From contig CALBYC010000114.1 of NCBI GenBank assembly GCA_937890135.1, forward strand, positions 1 to 27,883: a stretch of 27,883 nucleotides of DNA, given 5' to 3'. A program made the translations under genes and the position numbers. Shown here in pieces: positions 1 through 7,906 of the stretch (position 1 is its first letter; every line of letters begins with the position of its first letter). The DNA is from an uncultured Parabacteroides sp. (lineage in GTDB: Bacteria > Bacteroidota > Bacteroidia > Bacteroidales > Tannerellaceae). The notes under the pieces are model-generated. The model was not told where the DNA came from and made no database searches. It saw only the letters and a list, made by a program, of their open reading frames with translations.

Positions 1-428
1 TAGGGGAAGGGTGCAGCATTTGGTTCGGCACCGTCTTGCGTGGTGATGTCAATTCCATCCGCATAGGGAACGGCGTGAACATACAGGACGGCTCCGTCTT
101 GCATACGCTATACGAGAAGTCAACCATCGAGATAGGAGACGACGTGTCTGTCGGGCATAACGTGACGATACACGGAGCCAAGATATGCCATGGCGCATTG
201 ATCGGGATGGGATCCGTGGTGATGGACCATGCCGTGATAGGCGAAGGGGCCATAGTCGCGGCAGGCTCGGTCGTGCTGAGCAACACCATCGTGGAGCCTG
301 GCAGCATCTACGCCGGCGTACCGGCGAAATTCGTCAAAAAAGTGGACCCGGAGCAATCGAAAGAAATCAACCAGAAGATTGCCCGGAATTACCACATGTA
401 CGCCTCATGGTATAAGGACGGAGAATAA
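1..428 (+). CDS. Gamma-carbonic anhydrase-like hexapeptide-repeat protein (5' truncated)
   Basis: This is the C-terminal part of a left-handed beta-helix protein of the gamma-carbonic anhydrase/YrdA family. The frame is open from base 3 (GEGCSIWFGTVLRGDVNSI) to the TAA at 426-428, so the true start lies outside the window and any start codon inside it is internal. Repeated hexapeptide units are seen (IGNGVNIQDGSVLH, IGDDVSVGHNVTIHG, LIGMGSVVMDHAVIG). The histidines in VLH, GHN and TIHG fall where this family binds its metal. The end, AGVPAKFVKKVD followed by a short helix, is typical. Members bind zinc or iron as trimers; many bacterial ones have no proven carbonic anhydrase activity, so the enzyme role is uncertain. 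It is followed by the 442-541 inverted repeat and then ileS. Confidence 0.88.
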   Translation, partial: GEGCSIWFGTVLRGDVNSIRIGNGVNIQDGSVLHTLYEKSTIEIGDDVSVGHNVTIHGAKICHGALIGMGSVVMDHAVIGEGAIVAAGSVVLSNTIVEPGSIYAGVPAKFVKKVDPEQSKEINQKIARNYHMYASWYKDGE

Positions 429-441
429 ACGGAAGGCAATC

Positions 442-541
442 ATCCGCCAAAACGGCTGAGACGTTTCGAAAATTTCATCGCAGTGAAATAATACAATCAC
501 GGCGACGAAAATCCGGAAACGATACGGCCGTTTTGGCGGAT
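442..541. repeat. 100-bp long inverted repeat with perfect 15-bp arms
   Basis: ATCCGCCAAAACGGC at 442-456 is the exact reverse complement of 527-541. Inside lie a second pair, CGTTTC (462-467) with GAAACG (516-521), set in by five bases on both sides, and a third, ATTTCA (472-477) with TGAAAT (484-489). The sequence could form one long interrupted hairpin as RNA or a cruciform as DNA. There is no T-run after it, so it is not a standard intrinsic terminator. The right arm ends seven bases before the ileS -7 box. It may be an end-of-gene or processing hairpin, a regulatory site or a small non-autonomous element; no target-site duplication is evident. Confidence 0.75.
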
Positions 542-547
542 ATTCAT

Positions 548-555
548 TATCTTTG
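548..555 (+). promoter_or_regulatory. Candidate ileS promoter -7 box
   Basis: TATCTTTG matches the Bacteroidetes -7 consensus TAnnTTTG and lies about 40 bases before the ileS ATG. No good -33 TTG is seen at 19-21 bases upstream, where the inverted-repeat arm lies. Confidence 0.5.
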
Positions 556-594
556 CGCCCGTAATTTATATTAGCTAATAAATAACATCACAAT

Positions 595-3500
595 ATGACC
601 AAGAAATTTACCGAATATTCGAAGTTCGACTTATCGGACGTGAATAAGGAAATCCTTAAGAAATGGCAGGAAGGTGACATCTTTCACAAGAGTATGGAAA
701 CAAGAGAAGGGCATCCTTCTTTCGTCTTTTATGAAGGACCCCCCTCGGCCAACGGCATGCCGGGCATTCACCATGTTATCGCTCGTTCCATCAAAGATAT
801 CTTTTGCAGGTATAAGACGATGAAGGGTTATTTGGTACGCCGTAAAGCGGGATGGGACACGCACGGGCTTCCCGTCGAACTGGGCGTTGAAAAATCTTTA
901 GGCATAACGAAAGAGGACATAGGCAAAAAAATTTCGGTAGATGAATACAATGCTTGTTGCCGCAAGGAAGTGATGAAATACACGCGGGAATGGACGGACC
1001 TGACACAAAAGATGGGGTACTGGGTGGACTTGGAAAACCCGTACATCACCTATGACAATCGTTACATCGAGACACTTTGGTGGCTGCTGAAGCAGTTTTA
1101 TCACAAAGGCCTTCTATACAAGGGATACACTATCCAGCCCTATTCGCCGGCGGCAGGAACCGGGTTGAGCTCCCATGAGTTGAACCAGCCGGGATGTTAC
1201 CGCGACGTGAAAGACACTACCGTGGTCGCACAGTTCAAGATGAAGAACCCTAAGCCGGAAATGGCGCAATGGGGAACTCCTTATTTCTTGGCTTGGACCA
1301 CCACGCCTTGGACTTTGCCGTCCAACACGGCTCTGTGCGTGGGCCCCAAGATCGAGTACGTGGCTGTTCAAACGTACAATGGGTATACGGGGGAAAAGAT
1401 GACTGTCGTGTTGGCAAAAGCTTTGCTTTACACCCATTTTAACAAGAAAGCCGAAGGTCTCTCCTTGGAGGATTACAAGCCGGGAGACAAGCTGGTCCCG
1501 TTCAAGGTCGTCGGGGAATACAAGGGGTCTGATCTGGTGGGGATGGAATACGAGCAACTCATGCCGTGGGTCAAGCCAGTGGAATTGGACGAGGAGACGG
1601 GTACTTGGAAAGATGCCTCGTCGAAAGCTTTCCGTGTGATATCCGGCGATTACGTGACGACGGAAGATGGTACCGGCATCGTCCATATAGCCCCGACATT
1701 TGGCGCCGATGATGCCTTTGTCGCAAAGGCCGCAGGCATCCCTTCTTTGTTTATGATTAATAAAAAAGGAGAAACTCGCCCGATGGTGGACTTGACGGGC
1801 AAGTTCTATCTCTTGGACGAACTCGATGAGAAGTTTGTATCGGAATGTGTGGACGTGGATGCGTATAAAGAATACCAAGGCCGCTGGGTGAAAAACGCTT
1901 ACGAGCCCCGATTTACCGTCGCGGGCAAGTATGATGAAAAGGCGGCGCAAGCTGCCGAAACGCTTGATATCTACATCTGCATGAAGATGAAACAGAATAA
2001 TCAGGCTTTCAAGATTGAAAAACACGTTCACAATTACCCGCATTGCTGGCGCACGGACAAGCCGGTGCTTTATTATCCATTGGATAGCTGGTTCATCCGT
2101 TCCACGGCATGCAAGGACAGAATGATAGAGCTGAACAAAACTATCAATTGGAAACCGGAATCGACCGGCTCGGGACGTTTTGGCAAATGGCTGGAAAATC
2201 TGAATGATTGGAATCTGAGCCGTTCCCGTTACTGGGGTACGCCTCTCCCTATCTGGAGAAGCGAGGAAGGCGAGGAGAAATGCATCGGTTCTGTTGAGGA
2301 ATTGTACGAAGAAATAGAAAAATCAATTAAGGCCGGGCACATGAAGAGCAATCCGTACAAGGACAAGGGCTTCGAACCGGGCGTATATACAAAAGAAAAC
2401 TACGAAAAGATAGACTTGCACCGTCCCTATGTCGATGACATCATCTTGGTTTCGGAGAGCGGGAAACCCATGAAGCGCGAAACCGATTTGATAGACGTGT
2501 GGTTCGATTCGGGAGCAATGCCTTATGCCCAGTTGCATTATCCGTTTGAAAACAAGGAGCAGATAGACAAGCGCACCTATTACCCCGCCGACTTCATTGC
2601 GGAAGGGGTGGACCAGACCCGCGGGTGGTTCTTCACGCTTCATGCTATCGCTACAATGATATTTGACAGCGTTGCATATAAAAACGTAGTGTCGAACGGC
2701 TTGGTGTTGGATAAGAATGGAAACAAAATGTCCAAACGCTTAGGCAATGCAGTCGATCCGTTCAGTACGATAGACAAATATGGTTCAGACCCGTTGCGTT
2801 GGTATATGATAACCAATGCGTCTCCGTGGGATAACTTGAAGTTTGACATAGAAGGGGTGGAAGAGGTCCGCCGTAAATTCTTTGGGACATTATATAATAC
2901 TTATTCATTCTTTGCATTGTATGCAAACGTGGATGGGTTTGACTATTCGCAACCGGACGTTGCTTGGGAAAAACGGCCTGAGATAGACCGATGGATCATT
3001 TCTCTCCTGAACACTTTGGTGAAGGACGTGGACAATTATTTGAACACATACGAACCGACCCGTGCCGGGCGCGCTATCTCTGATTTTGTGAATGACAATT
3101 TGAGCAACTGGTATGTGCGTTTGAACCGTCGTCGTTTCTGGGGTGGCGGTTTGACCGAAGATAAGCTTTCTGCTTACCAGACACTGTACATTTGCTTGGA
3201 GACAGTCGCTAAATTGATGGCCCCTATCGCTCCGTTCTATGCGGATAAGCTGTTTTGCGACTTGATAGCTGTGACAGGTCGTGAACAAGTCGCCTCCGTC
3301 CATCTGTCAGACTTCCCGAAATGCCATGAGGATTTGATAGACAAGGCTCTTGAGGAGCGTATGCAAATGGCCCAGAGCATTTCATCCATGGTTTTGGCTC
3401 TCCGTAGGAAAGTGAATATCAAAGTTCGCCAACCTCTTCAGCATCTGATGATCCCTGTGCTGGACGAGCACCAAAGAAATGCGTTGGAAGCAATCAAGCC

Positions 3501-4089
3501 GCTGGTCTTGAATGAAGTCAACGTGAAGGAAATGCGTTTCGTGGATAATACGGATGGCATTTTGGTGAAGAAAATCAAACCCGATTTCAAAAAGTTAGGT
3601 CCGCGTTACGGCAAAATCATGAAGGCATTGGCGGCAGCTATCCAGCAGATGAGCCAGGAGGATATCAATGCTTTTGAAAAAGCGGGAAGCTTTACACTTA
3701 GAGTGAATGGCGAGGATGCGGTCATTGACCGTGCCGACGTTGAAATCATATCCGAAGATATCCCTGGATGGCTGGTCGCTAATGAAGGCCGTCTGACCGT
3801 AGCTCTGGACATCACTGTGACTGATGAATTGAAGAAAGAAGGTTTGGCAAGAGAATTGGTCAATCGAATCCAGAATATACGCAAAAGCAGCGGCTTTGAT
3901 ATAACTGACAAAGTAAACATCAAGATTGCTTCTACCGCAGGAATGGATGAAGTTGTACGTTCGTTCGGAGATTACATCTCGAATCAGGTATTGGCCAAGT
4001 CAATTGAGGTGACGAATGAACCCATACCGAATGCTACCGCTTTGGATTTTGAAGATTTCACATTGGATGTCCTTGTGTCTAAAGCTTAA
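595..4089 (+). CDS. ileS: Isoleucyl-tRNA synthetase, long eukaryote-like form
   Basis: Class I aminoacyl-tRNA synthetase that charges tRNA-Ile in the cytoplasm. At 1164 residues it is longer than the roughly 940-residue E. coli type. The HIGH-type signature reads GIHH at residues 57-60 after PSANGMP. The editing (CP1) domain follows, with GTGIVHIAPTFGADD. The KMSKR loop is exact at residues 711-715. The anticodon-binding helical domain (SNWYVRLNRRRFW) comes next, and the C-terminal part (ELVNRIQNIRKSSGFDITDK) resembles the DUF5915 domain of eukaryotic-type enzymes. No CxxC zinc pair is visible at the C-terminus, unlike the E. coli type. The ATG at 595 follows an AT-rich leader. Family knowledge, not this sequence, links the long form with low mupirocin sensitivity. 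Confidence 0.98.
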   Translation: MTKKFTEYSKFDLSDVNKEILKKWQEGDIFHKSMETREGHPSFVFYEGPPSANGMPGIHHVIARSIKDIFCRYKTMKGYLVRRKAGWDTHGLPVELGVEKSLGITKEDIGKKISVDEYNACCRKEVMKYTREWTDLTQKMGYWVDLENPYITYDNRYIETLWWLLKQFYHKGLLYKGYTIQPYSPAAGTGLSSHELNQPGCYRDVKDTTVVAQFKMKNPKPEMAQWGTPYFLAWTTTPWTLPSNTALCVGPKIEYVAVQTYNGYTGEKMTVVLAKALLYTHFNKKAEGLSLEDYKPGDKLVPFKVVGEYKGSDLVGMEYEQLMPWVKPVELDEETGTWKDASSKAFRVISGDYVTTEDGTGIVHIAPTFGADDAFVAKAAGIPSLFMINKKGETRPMVDLTGKFYLLDELDEKFVSECVDVDAYKEYQGRWVKNAYEPRFTVAGKYDEKAAQAAETLDIYICMKMKQNNQAFKIEKHVHNYPHCWRTDKPVLYYPLDSWFIRSTACKDRMIELNKTINWKPESTGSGRFGKWLENLNDWNLSRSRYWGTPLPIWRSEEGEEKCIGSVEELYEEIEKSIKAGHMKSNPYKDKGFEPGVYTKENYEKIDLHRPYVDDIILVSESGKPMKRETDLIDVWFDSGAMPYAQLHYPFENKEQIDKRTYYPADFIAEGVDQTRGWFFTLHAIATMIFDSVAYKNVVSNGLVLDKNGNKMSKRLGNAVDPFSTIDKYGSDPLRWYMITNASPWDNLKFDIEGVEEVRRKFFGTLYNTYSFFALYANVDGFDYSQPDVAWEKRPEIDRWIISLLNTLVKDVDNYLNTYEPTRAGRAISDFVNDNLSNWYVRLNRRRFWGGGLTEDKLSAYQTLYICLETVAKLMAPIAPFYADKLFCDLIAVTGREQVASVHLSDFPKCHEDLIDKALEERMQMAQSISSMVLALRRKVNIKVRQPLQHLMIPVLDEHQRNALEAIKPLVLNEVNVKEMRFVDNTDGILVKKIKPDFKKLGPRYGKIMKALAAAIQQMSQEDINAFEKAGSFTLRVNGEDAVIDRADVEIISEDIPGWLVANEGRLTVALDITVTDELKKEGLARELVNRIQNIRKSSGFDITDKVNIKIASTAGMDEVVRSFGDYISNQVLAKSIEVTNEPIPNATALDFEDFTLDVLVSKA

Positions 4090-4145
4090 GCAAAGGCTTT
4101 CTTGTGATATTCTGTTATCAGGGGAAAAAGGTATGAATTAAATAT

Positions 4146-4153
4146 TATCTTTG
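4146..4153 (+). promoter_or_regulatory. Candidate promoter -7 box for the dksA-like/lspA operon
   Basis: TATCTTTG fits TAnnTTTG in the 160-base gap after ileS. Transcription from here would give a leader of about 90 bases containing the hairpin at 4170-4208. The -33 element is not clear. Confidence 0.5.
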
Positions 4154-4169
4154 TGCGTGAATAAAGAAT

Positions 4170-4208
4170 GGATTGGGCCAATGATTGCGGGAAATCTTGG
4201 CTCGATCC
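4170..4208 (+). promoter_or_regulatory. Hairpin in the leader of the dksA-like gene
   Basis: GGATTGGGCCA (4170-4180) can pair with TGGCTCGATCC (4198-4208) over 11 positions, two of them G-U, around a 17-base loop. No T-run follows, so it is not a terminator. It would sit in the 5' leader if the 4146 box is used. Confidence 0.4.
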
Positions 4209-4249
4209 ACCATAAAAATTATGTTTAACTTGATAAACTTAAAATCGCC

Positions 4250-4630
4250 GTGGCTGAAAAAACGAAATACTCGGATGCTGAACTTGAAGAGTTTCGGGCA
4301 ATTATATTGGACAAGCTTGAAAAGGCAAAGAGAGACTATGAGATGTTGAAAGGAGGAATAACTAATACGGATGGCAACGATATCGCAGATACATCTCCAA
4401 CATTTAAAGTACTGGAAGAGGGAGCTACAACTCTTTCAAAAGAAGAATCTGGCCGTTTGGCGCAGCGCCAAATGAAGTTCATACAAAATTTACAGGCTGC
4501 ATTGGTGCGGATAGAAAATAAGACTTATGGAATATGTAGGGAAACAGGGAAATTGATTCCGAAGGAACGGCTCCGCGCAGTCCCTCATGCCACATTGAGT
4601 ATCGAAGCTAAACAGGGAGGCGTTAAATAA
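4250..4630 (+). CDS. TraR/DksA-family regulator with degenerate zinc finger
   Basis: A 126-residue protein starting at GTG (VAEKTKYSDAELEE). The first half is helical and charged, as in the DksA coiled coil. The C-terminal third carries the family pattern YGICRETGKLIPKERLRAVP followed by HAT. DksA proteins bind RNA polymerase in its secondary channel and, with ppGpp, tune rRNA and amino-acid promoters. The classical CxxC-x17-CxxC finger is not intact: only one cysteine remains, so the fold must be held without four-cysteine zinc. It is first in a tight operon, with its stop two bases before the lspA ATG. No in-frame ATG gives a better start. The family call is firm; the role as the main DksA is inferred. 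Confidence 0.9.
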   Translation: MAEKTKYSDAELEEFRAIILDKLEKAKRDYEMLKGGITNTDGNDIADTSPTFKVLEEGATTLSKEESGRLAQRQMKFIQNLQAALVRIENKTYGICRETGKLIPKERLRAVPHATLSIEAKQGGVK

Positions 4631-4632
4631 AT

Positions 4633-5244
4633 ATGAATCATTCGAAAGGTAAAGGAGCGGTGTTGATAATAATACTGCTCCTTCTTTTAGACCAAGCATT
4701 GAAGATTTGGGTGAAAACTCACATGTCCTTGCATGAAAGCATTGAGATAACCCCTTGGTTTTATATATGCTTTACGGAAAATCCCGGAATGGCGTTTGGC
4801 ATAGAAGTCATGGGGAAGTTATTCCTGTCGCTTTTTAGGATTGTCGCAGTTGGCTTTATCGGATATTACTTATATAAGATAATAAAGCAGAACTATCCAT
4901 TTGGTTTTATCGCATGTATAGCTATGGTGCTGGCTGGCGCAACGGGCAATATCATTGATTCAATTTTTTACGGCGTTATATTCGACCACAGCTACGGACA
5001 AGTCGCTACTTTGTTTCCGCCTGATGGAGGATACGGGACATGGCTGCATGGCAAAGTCGTGGATATGTTTTACTTTCCATTGATTGATACGTATTTGCCG
5101 CAATGGCTGCCAATATGGGGAGGTGAGCATTTTGTCTTTTTTCGCCCGATATTCAATTTGGCGGATTCTGCCATTTGTGTAGCGGTGTTCATGCTGCTGT
5201 TGTTTTATCGCAATACATTGTCTCGGAGCTTAAGCAAGGAATAA
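4633..5244 (+). CDS. lspA: Lipoprotein signal peptidase II
   Basis: Inner-membrane aspartic protease (family A8) that cuts lipoprotein signal peptides before the lipidated cysteine. It has 203 residues with hydrophobic segments near residues 9-25, 63-83, 90-108 and 175-192. Family motifs are present: DQALKIWVK (20-28), ENPGMAFG (49-56), GNIIDS (105-110) and FNLADSAI (174-181). The likely catalytic pair is D144 in KVVDM and D178 in NLADS. Between GNIID and VVD there is an enlarged periplasmic loop (about residues 111-143), making the protein longer than the roughly 165-residue proteobacterial form. The gene directly downstream encodes a lipoprotein, a plausible substrate, and several more lie elsewhere in the window. 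Confidence 0.96.
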   Translation: MNHSKGKGAVLIIILLLLLDQALKIWVKTHMSLHESIEITPWFYICFTENPGMAFGIEVMGKLFLSLFRIVAVGFIGYYLYKIIKQNYPFGFIACIAMVLAGATGNIIDSIFYGVIFDHSYGQVATLFPPDGGYGTWLHGKVVDMFYFPLIDTYLPQWLPIWGGEHFVFFRPIFNLADSAICVAVFMLLLFYRNTLSRSLSKE

Positions 5245-5253
5245 GTAAAGTTC

Positions 5254-6039
5254 ATGAATGTAAATAAGATTTTTATAAGTGGGTTTGTCTGTGCTATGTT
5301 TTGTTTGCACTCTTGCAGCCCGGTGCCGGATGGTGTCCTTTCCCAAAAAGAAATGAAAGATGTGTTGACTGATATGGAAATAGCCGAAGCACTGATAAAT
5401 GCCGACGATGCCACTTATAAGGACGATGCTCATAAATTGGCTCTGTATGAAGCTGTGTTCAAAAAGCATCATATTACACGTGCTGAATATGACAGTTCGG
5501 TGATGTGGTATGCCCACAATCTGGATCGTTACATGCAAGTTTATAACATGGCGGCTCAGGACGTGGAGGGCAGGATAGCGGCTTTAGGCAATGTGGAAAA
5601 AACGTTCACGTCTTCTTCGGTTCAAGATTCTACGGACATATGGCCAAGACGACCTTTTTTGACTCTTTCCAGCAAAATGAAACCGTTCAATGGAATGTTA
5701 TTCAGTGTGGCGCCGAAAGAGCCTTTCCCCTCTGGAAGTTCATTCTTGTTAAAAATGAAAGTTTGGGGTGTCATGCCATCCATGAAACTTAAGCCGGAAT
5801 TACGTATCTGTATAAATCAAGGAGATACGGTCTTGACCTTAGATGAGGAAATTACCCGTGATGGTTATCACACGATTACCGTGCAATCGGTGCCGGCCAA
5901 GCGCGTCATGCGTGTCGATGGATATATCCGTATGGATAACGGGAGCCGGGATTATTACAAAATCTATGTGGATAGCATCTCGTTGACCCGCTTCAATTAT
6001 AGGTCGCTCTCTGTACAATCATCAGAAAATGCAAAATAA
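5254..6039 (+). CDS. DUF4296 lipoprotein
   Basis: A 261-residue exported protein. The N-terminus has a hydrophobic stretch ending in the lipobox LHSC with the acceptor cysteine at residue 21, so it should be a lipoprotein. Residues about 28-115 (VLSQKEMKDVLTDMEIAEAL, then HHITRAEYDSSVMWYAHNLD) match the Bacteroidetes DUF4296 helical domain, whose function is unknown. The C-terminal half (about 145-255) looks like an all-beta domain. It starts nine bases after lspA, so they are surely co-transcribed. The lspA-DUF4296 pairing is familiar in Bacteroidales from memory. No catalytic residues were recognised. Confidence 0.85.
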   Translation: MNVNKIFISGFVCAMFCLHSCSPVPDGVLSQKEMKDVLTDMEIAEALINADDATYKDDAHKLALYEAVFKKHHITRAEYDSSVMWYAHNLDRYMQVYNMAAQDVEGRIAALGNVEKTFTSSSVQDSTDIWPRRPFLTLSSKMKPFNGMLFSVAPKEPFPSGSSFLLKMKVWGVMPSMKLKPELRICINQGDTVLTLDEEITRDGYHTITVQSVPAKRVMRVDGYIRMDNGSRDYYKIYVDSISLTRFNYRSLSVQSSENAK

Positions 6040-6051
6040 TCGGAGTAGGGT

Positions 6052-6423
6052 ATGAAGCGTTTGGCGGCACATTACGTTTATGCAGGCCGGATTTATCCCA
6101 TGAGTTTCCTATCAGTTGATTCAGACGGCATGTGCGTGGGAATATGTCCTTTAAAAGAGGAAATCCATTCTACAATATTCATGGATGGTGTTTTGATGCT
6201 CGTGCCTACGCTCCAGTCCCCGGCATGGCAGGAAATAAAAGACGCTTGCTTGTGCACCCGTCCCCCGTTGTCTTATTCGGAGTTGCTTTCTGTTTTATCG
6301 GATAAATTGCCTTTTACGTTCCAAATGGGGACTGATTATTCATTATGGCATTTGCGATTGTCCCCTTTCTCGGCGACGAAACTCAGCACAGACAACGGCA
6401 GTAGCAATGGCTACGTTCAATGA
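6052..6423 (+). CDS. Hypothetical protein, last gene of the lspA operon
   Basis: A 123-residue soluble protein (MKRLAAHYVYAGRIYPMSFL) starting 12 bases after the DUF4296 gene, with no signal peptide or membrane segment. The sequence has beta-rich character at the start, with an HYVY...YPM...GxCPLKEE pattern. It was not assigned to a family. Its position at the end of a four-gene operon supports it being real. Its last 81 bases overlap the 3' end of the converging methyltransferase gene, so its C-terminal 26 residues or so are encoded opposite that gene and may be poorly conserved. Confidence 0.7.
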   Translation: MKRLAAHYVYAGRIYPMSFLSVDSDGMCVGICPLKEEIHSTIFMDGVLMLVPTLQSPAWQEIKDACLCTRPPLSYSELLSVLSDKLPFTFQMGTDYSLWHLRLSPFSATKLSTDNGSSNGYVQ

Positions 6424-7119
6424 CTCTGCGGTGCTGCGACCTTGAGGATAGCTCGGAATGTATAATTTCTCATTTACCATTTCTTCCAGTTCTTTCCGGA
6501 TTCCATTTCCTTCATTGCCCATGATCACAACTCCGTTCCCTGACAAATCTTTTTCATATATGTCTTCCCCTTCTAAAAATGTCCCATAGATGGGTATGTT
6601 GCGTTCCTTCTGTTTTTCCAAGTACGCTCCCAATTCTGTATAATGAACCTTGACATGAGCCAAAGCCCCCATGGTGGATTGTACGACCTTGGGGTTGAAG
6701 ACATCGACCGTGTCGGGACTGCAAATGATATGTTCAAAACCGAACCAGTCAGCCAAACGGATAATTGTTCCTAAATTGCCCGGGTCTTGAATGCCATCCA
6801 GCATTAAGATTAACTCATTTTGAGGGTCGGCTTCTTCTATCTTCCATGAAGGAATCCTGAAAACAGCCAATACGTCCTGTGGGCTTTTTAAGAGGCTTGC
6901 CTTTCGGATGTCTTCATCTTCCGCCACGATCAATTCATCTGTTGTTATGTCGCCTTGCGTTGCCATCCAGCAAGGTTTGGCTATCAAGAGGGGGCAAGAG
7001 TAATGGGGCAGCATGTCTGACACCAATTTGTTGCCTTCTGCCACGAATGCCTGTTCCTTGCTTCGGTGCTTCTTTTGTTCCAAGGAGTGGATGTATTTGA
7101 TTTTATTTTTGCTCAGCAT
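6343..7119 (-). CDS. TrmH/SpoU-family RNA 2'-O-methyltransferase
   Basis: SPOUT-class enzyme that methylates ribose 2'-O in rRNA or tRNA with S-adenosylmethionine. The start at 7119 (MLSKNKIKYIHSLEQKKHR) gives 258 residues. A longer frame to 7197 would add a non-conserved basic tail and run into the terminator at 7156-7202. An N-terminal substrate-binding domain (HRSKEQAFVAEG) is followed by the three SpoU motifs: DGIQDPGNLGTIIRLADWFG, VVIMGNEGNGI, and IPSYPQGRSTAESLNVAIAT, which forms the knotted cofactor site. The exact RNA target cannot be told from sequence; RlmB-like or TsnR-like are both possible. It converges on, and overlaps by 81 bases, the preceding plus-strand gene. Confidence 0.93.
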   Translation of the reverse strand: MLSKNKIKYIHSLEQKKHRSKEQAFVAEGNKLVSDMLPHYSCPLLIAKPCWMATQGDITTDELIVAEDEDIRKASLLKSPQDVLAVFRIPSWKIEEADPQNELILMLDGIQDPGNLGTIIRLADWFGFEHIICSPDTVDVFNPKVVQSTMGALAHVKVHYTELGAYLEKQKERNIPIYGTFLEGEDIYEKDLSGNGVVIMGNEGNGIRKELEEMVNEKLYIPSYPQGRSTAESLNVAIATAVVCAEFRRRERGQSQMP

Positions 7120-7155
7120 GGCATTGTCATTTTTATGTTTGTGGAACACAAGTAT

Positions 7156-7202
7156 AAAAAAACGTGTGCGAAAGGATGAATGGAATCGCTTGTGCACACG
7201 TT
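7156..7202 (-). terminator. Intrinsic terminator of the OmpH-like gene
   Basis: On the minus strand AACGTGTGC pairs perfectly with GCACACGTT over nine bases (7161-7169 with 7194-7202), followed by a run of seven T residues. It lies about 65 bases past the OmpH-like stop codon and just upstream of the methyltransferase start. It therefore separates two minus-strand units. Confidence 0.8.
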
Positions 7203-7267
7203 ATTTTATTAATGAAAAAGGAGGAAACAATACAGCTTGCACCCCTTGTGTATGAATTGTCCGTTAA

Positions 7268-7873
7268 TTATTTATTCGCATAATTCTTGTTTAAATATTC
7301 CAGAAGTGCCGCCGTGATATCGTAAACGTCATTAGCCAATAAGACATTATCCCCCCCCGTATTGCTCAGAACTATCTGGTAACCTTTGTCCTTGTTGAAA
7401 ATCTTTAATTGGGATACGATGGAATCTCTCAATTGTTCGTTTAGCTTTTGTTGTTCGCTCATCAACTCTTGAGATAGGCGAGTGTCTAAGTCTTGCAATT
7501 CCTGGCGTTTGTTCAACAGCCGTTGCTGTTCCTGTTCTGCCCTTTCTTGAGTCAGGAAAGCGTTGTTGGCTATCTTACGTTGGAATTCCTCCATCTCTTT
7601 CTGTAAGGAAGTCGCCTTTTGATTGACGCTTGCTCTTGAGCTTTCGGCCTTTTTTAAAATGACTTCGTTTAAGTCTTTCGCATAATTGTAATTCTCTAAC
7701 AGGGAATCAACATTTACGTATGCGACCGGTAATTTACCCGCAAGTGCGCCTTCAGAGCCTGAAACTGCCGGGCTTGATACGTTAGTCACCTTTTTGCCTG
7801 AAAGTTGCATTACAAATAGAATGACGACAGCTACAGCTAACACACCATTGATAATGTAGTTAATGTTCTTCAT
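7268..7873 (-). CDS. OmpH/Skp-family periplasmic protein
   Basis: A 201-residue protein with an N-terminal hydrophobic segment (about residues 8-24) that is a signal anchor or uncleaved signal peptide. It is followed by LPVAYVNVDSLLENYNYAKD, the Skp/OmpH opening strand. Residues about 70-150 are long charged helices (QKEMEEFQRKIANNAF, RAEQEQQRLLNKRQEL), the tentacle coiled coil of Skp. The C-terminal strands (GYQIVLSNTGGDNVL) close the trimer body. Skp holds unfolded outer-membrane proteins in the periplasm; here tethering to the inner membrane is likely because no clear cleavage site is seen. It is co-transcribed with the small membrane protein upstream (33-base gap) and ends at the 7156-7202 terminator. 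Confidence 0.88.
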   Translation of the reverse strand: MKNINYIINGVLAVAVVILFVMQLSGKKVTNVSSPAVSGSEGALAGKLPVAYVNVDSLLENYNYAKDLNEVILKKAESSRASVNQKATSLQKEMEEFQRKIANNAFLTQERAEQEQQRLLNKRQELQDLDTRLSQELMSEQQKLNEQLRDSIVSQLKIFNKDKGYQIVLSNTGGDNVLLANDVYDITAALLEYLNKNYANK

Positions 7874-7906
7874 AAATTGTGAAATATTTACTTTTGTTTT
7901 TTCTGA

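Noticed and set aside
1114..2043. 309-codon open frame antisense to ileS
   Set aside because: It lies fully opposite a certain gene, has no family resemblance and follows from the codon pattern of ileS.
4078..4110. Inverted AAAGC/GCTTT pair after ileS as a terminator
   Set aside because: The stem is only five pairs and partly inside the coding end, and no T-run follows.
7120..7197. Extended N-terminus of the RNA methyltransferase
   Set aside because: The extra 26 residues are not family-like and would overlap the terminator at 7156-7202; the start at 7119 fits better.
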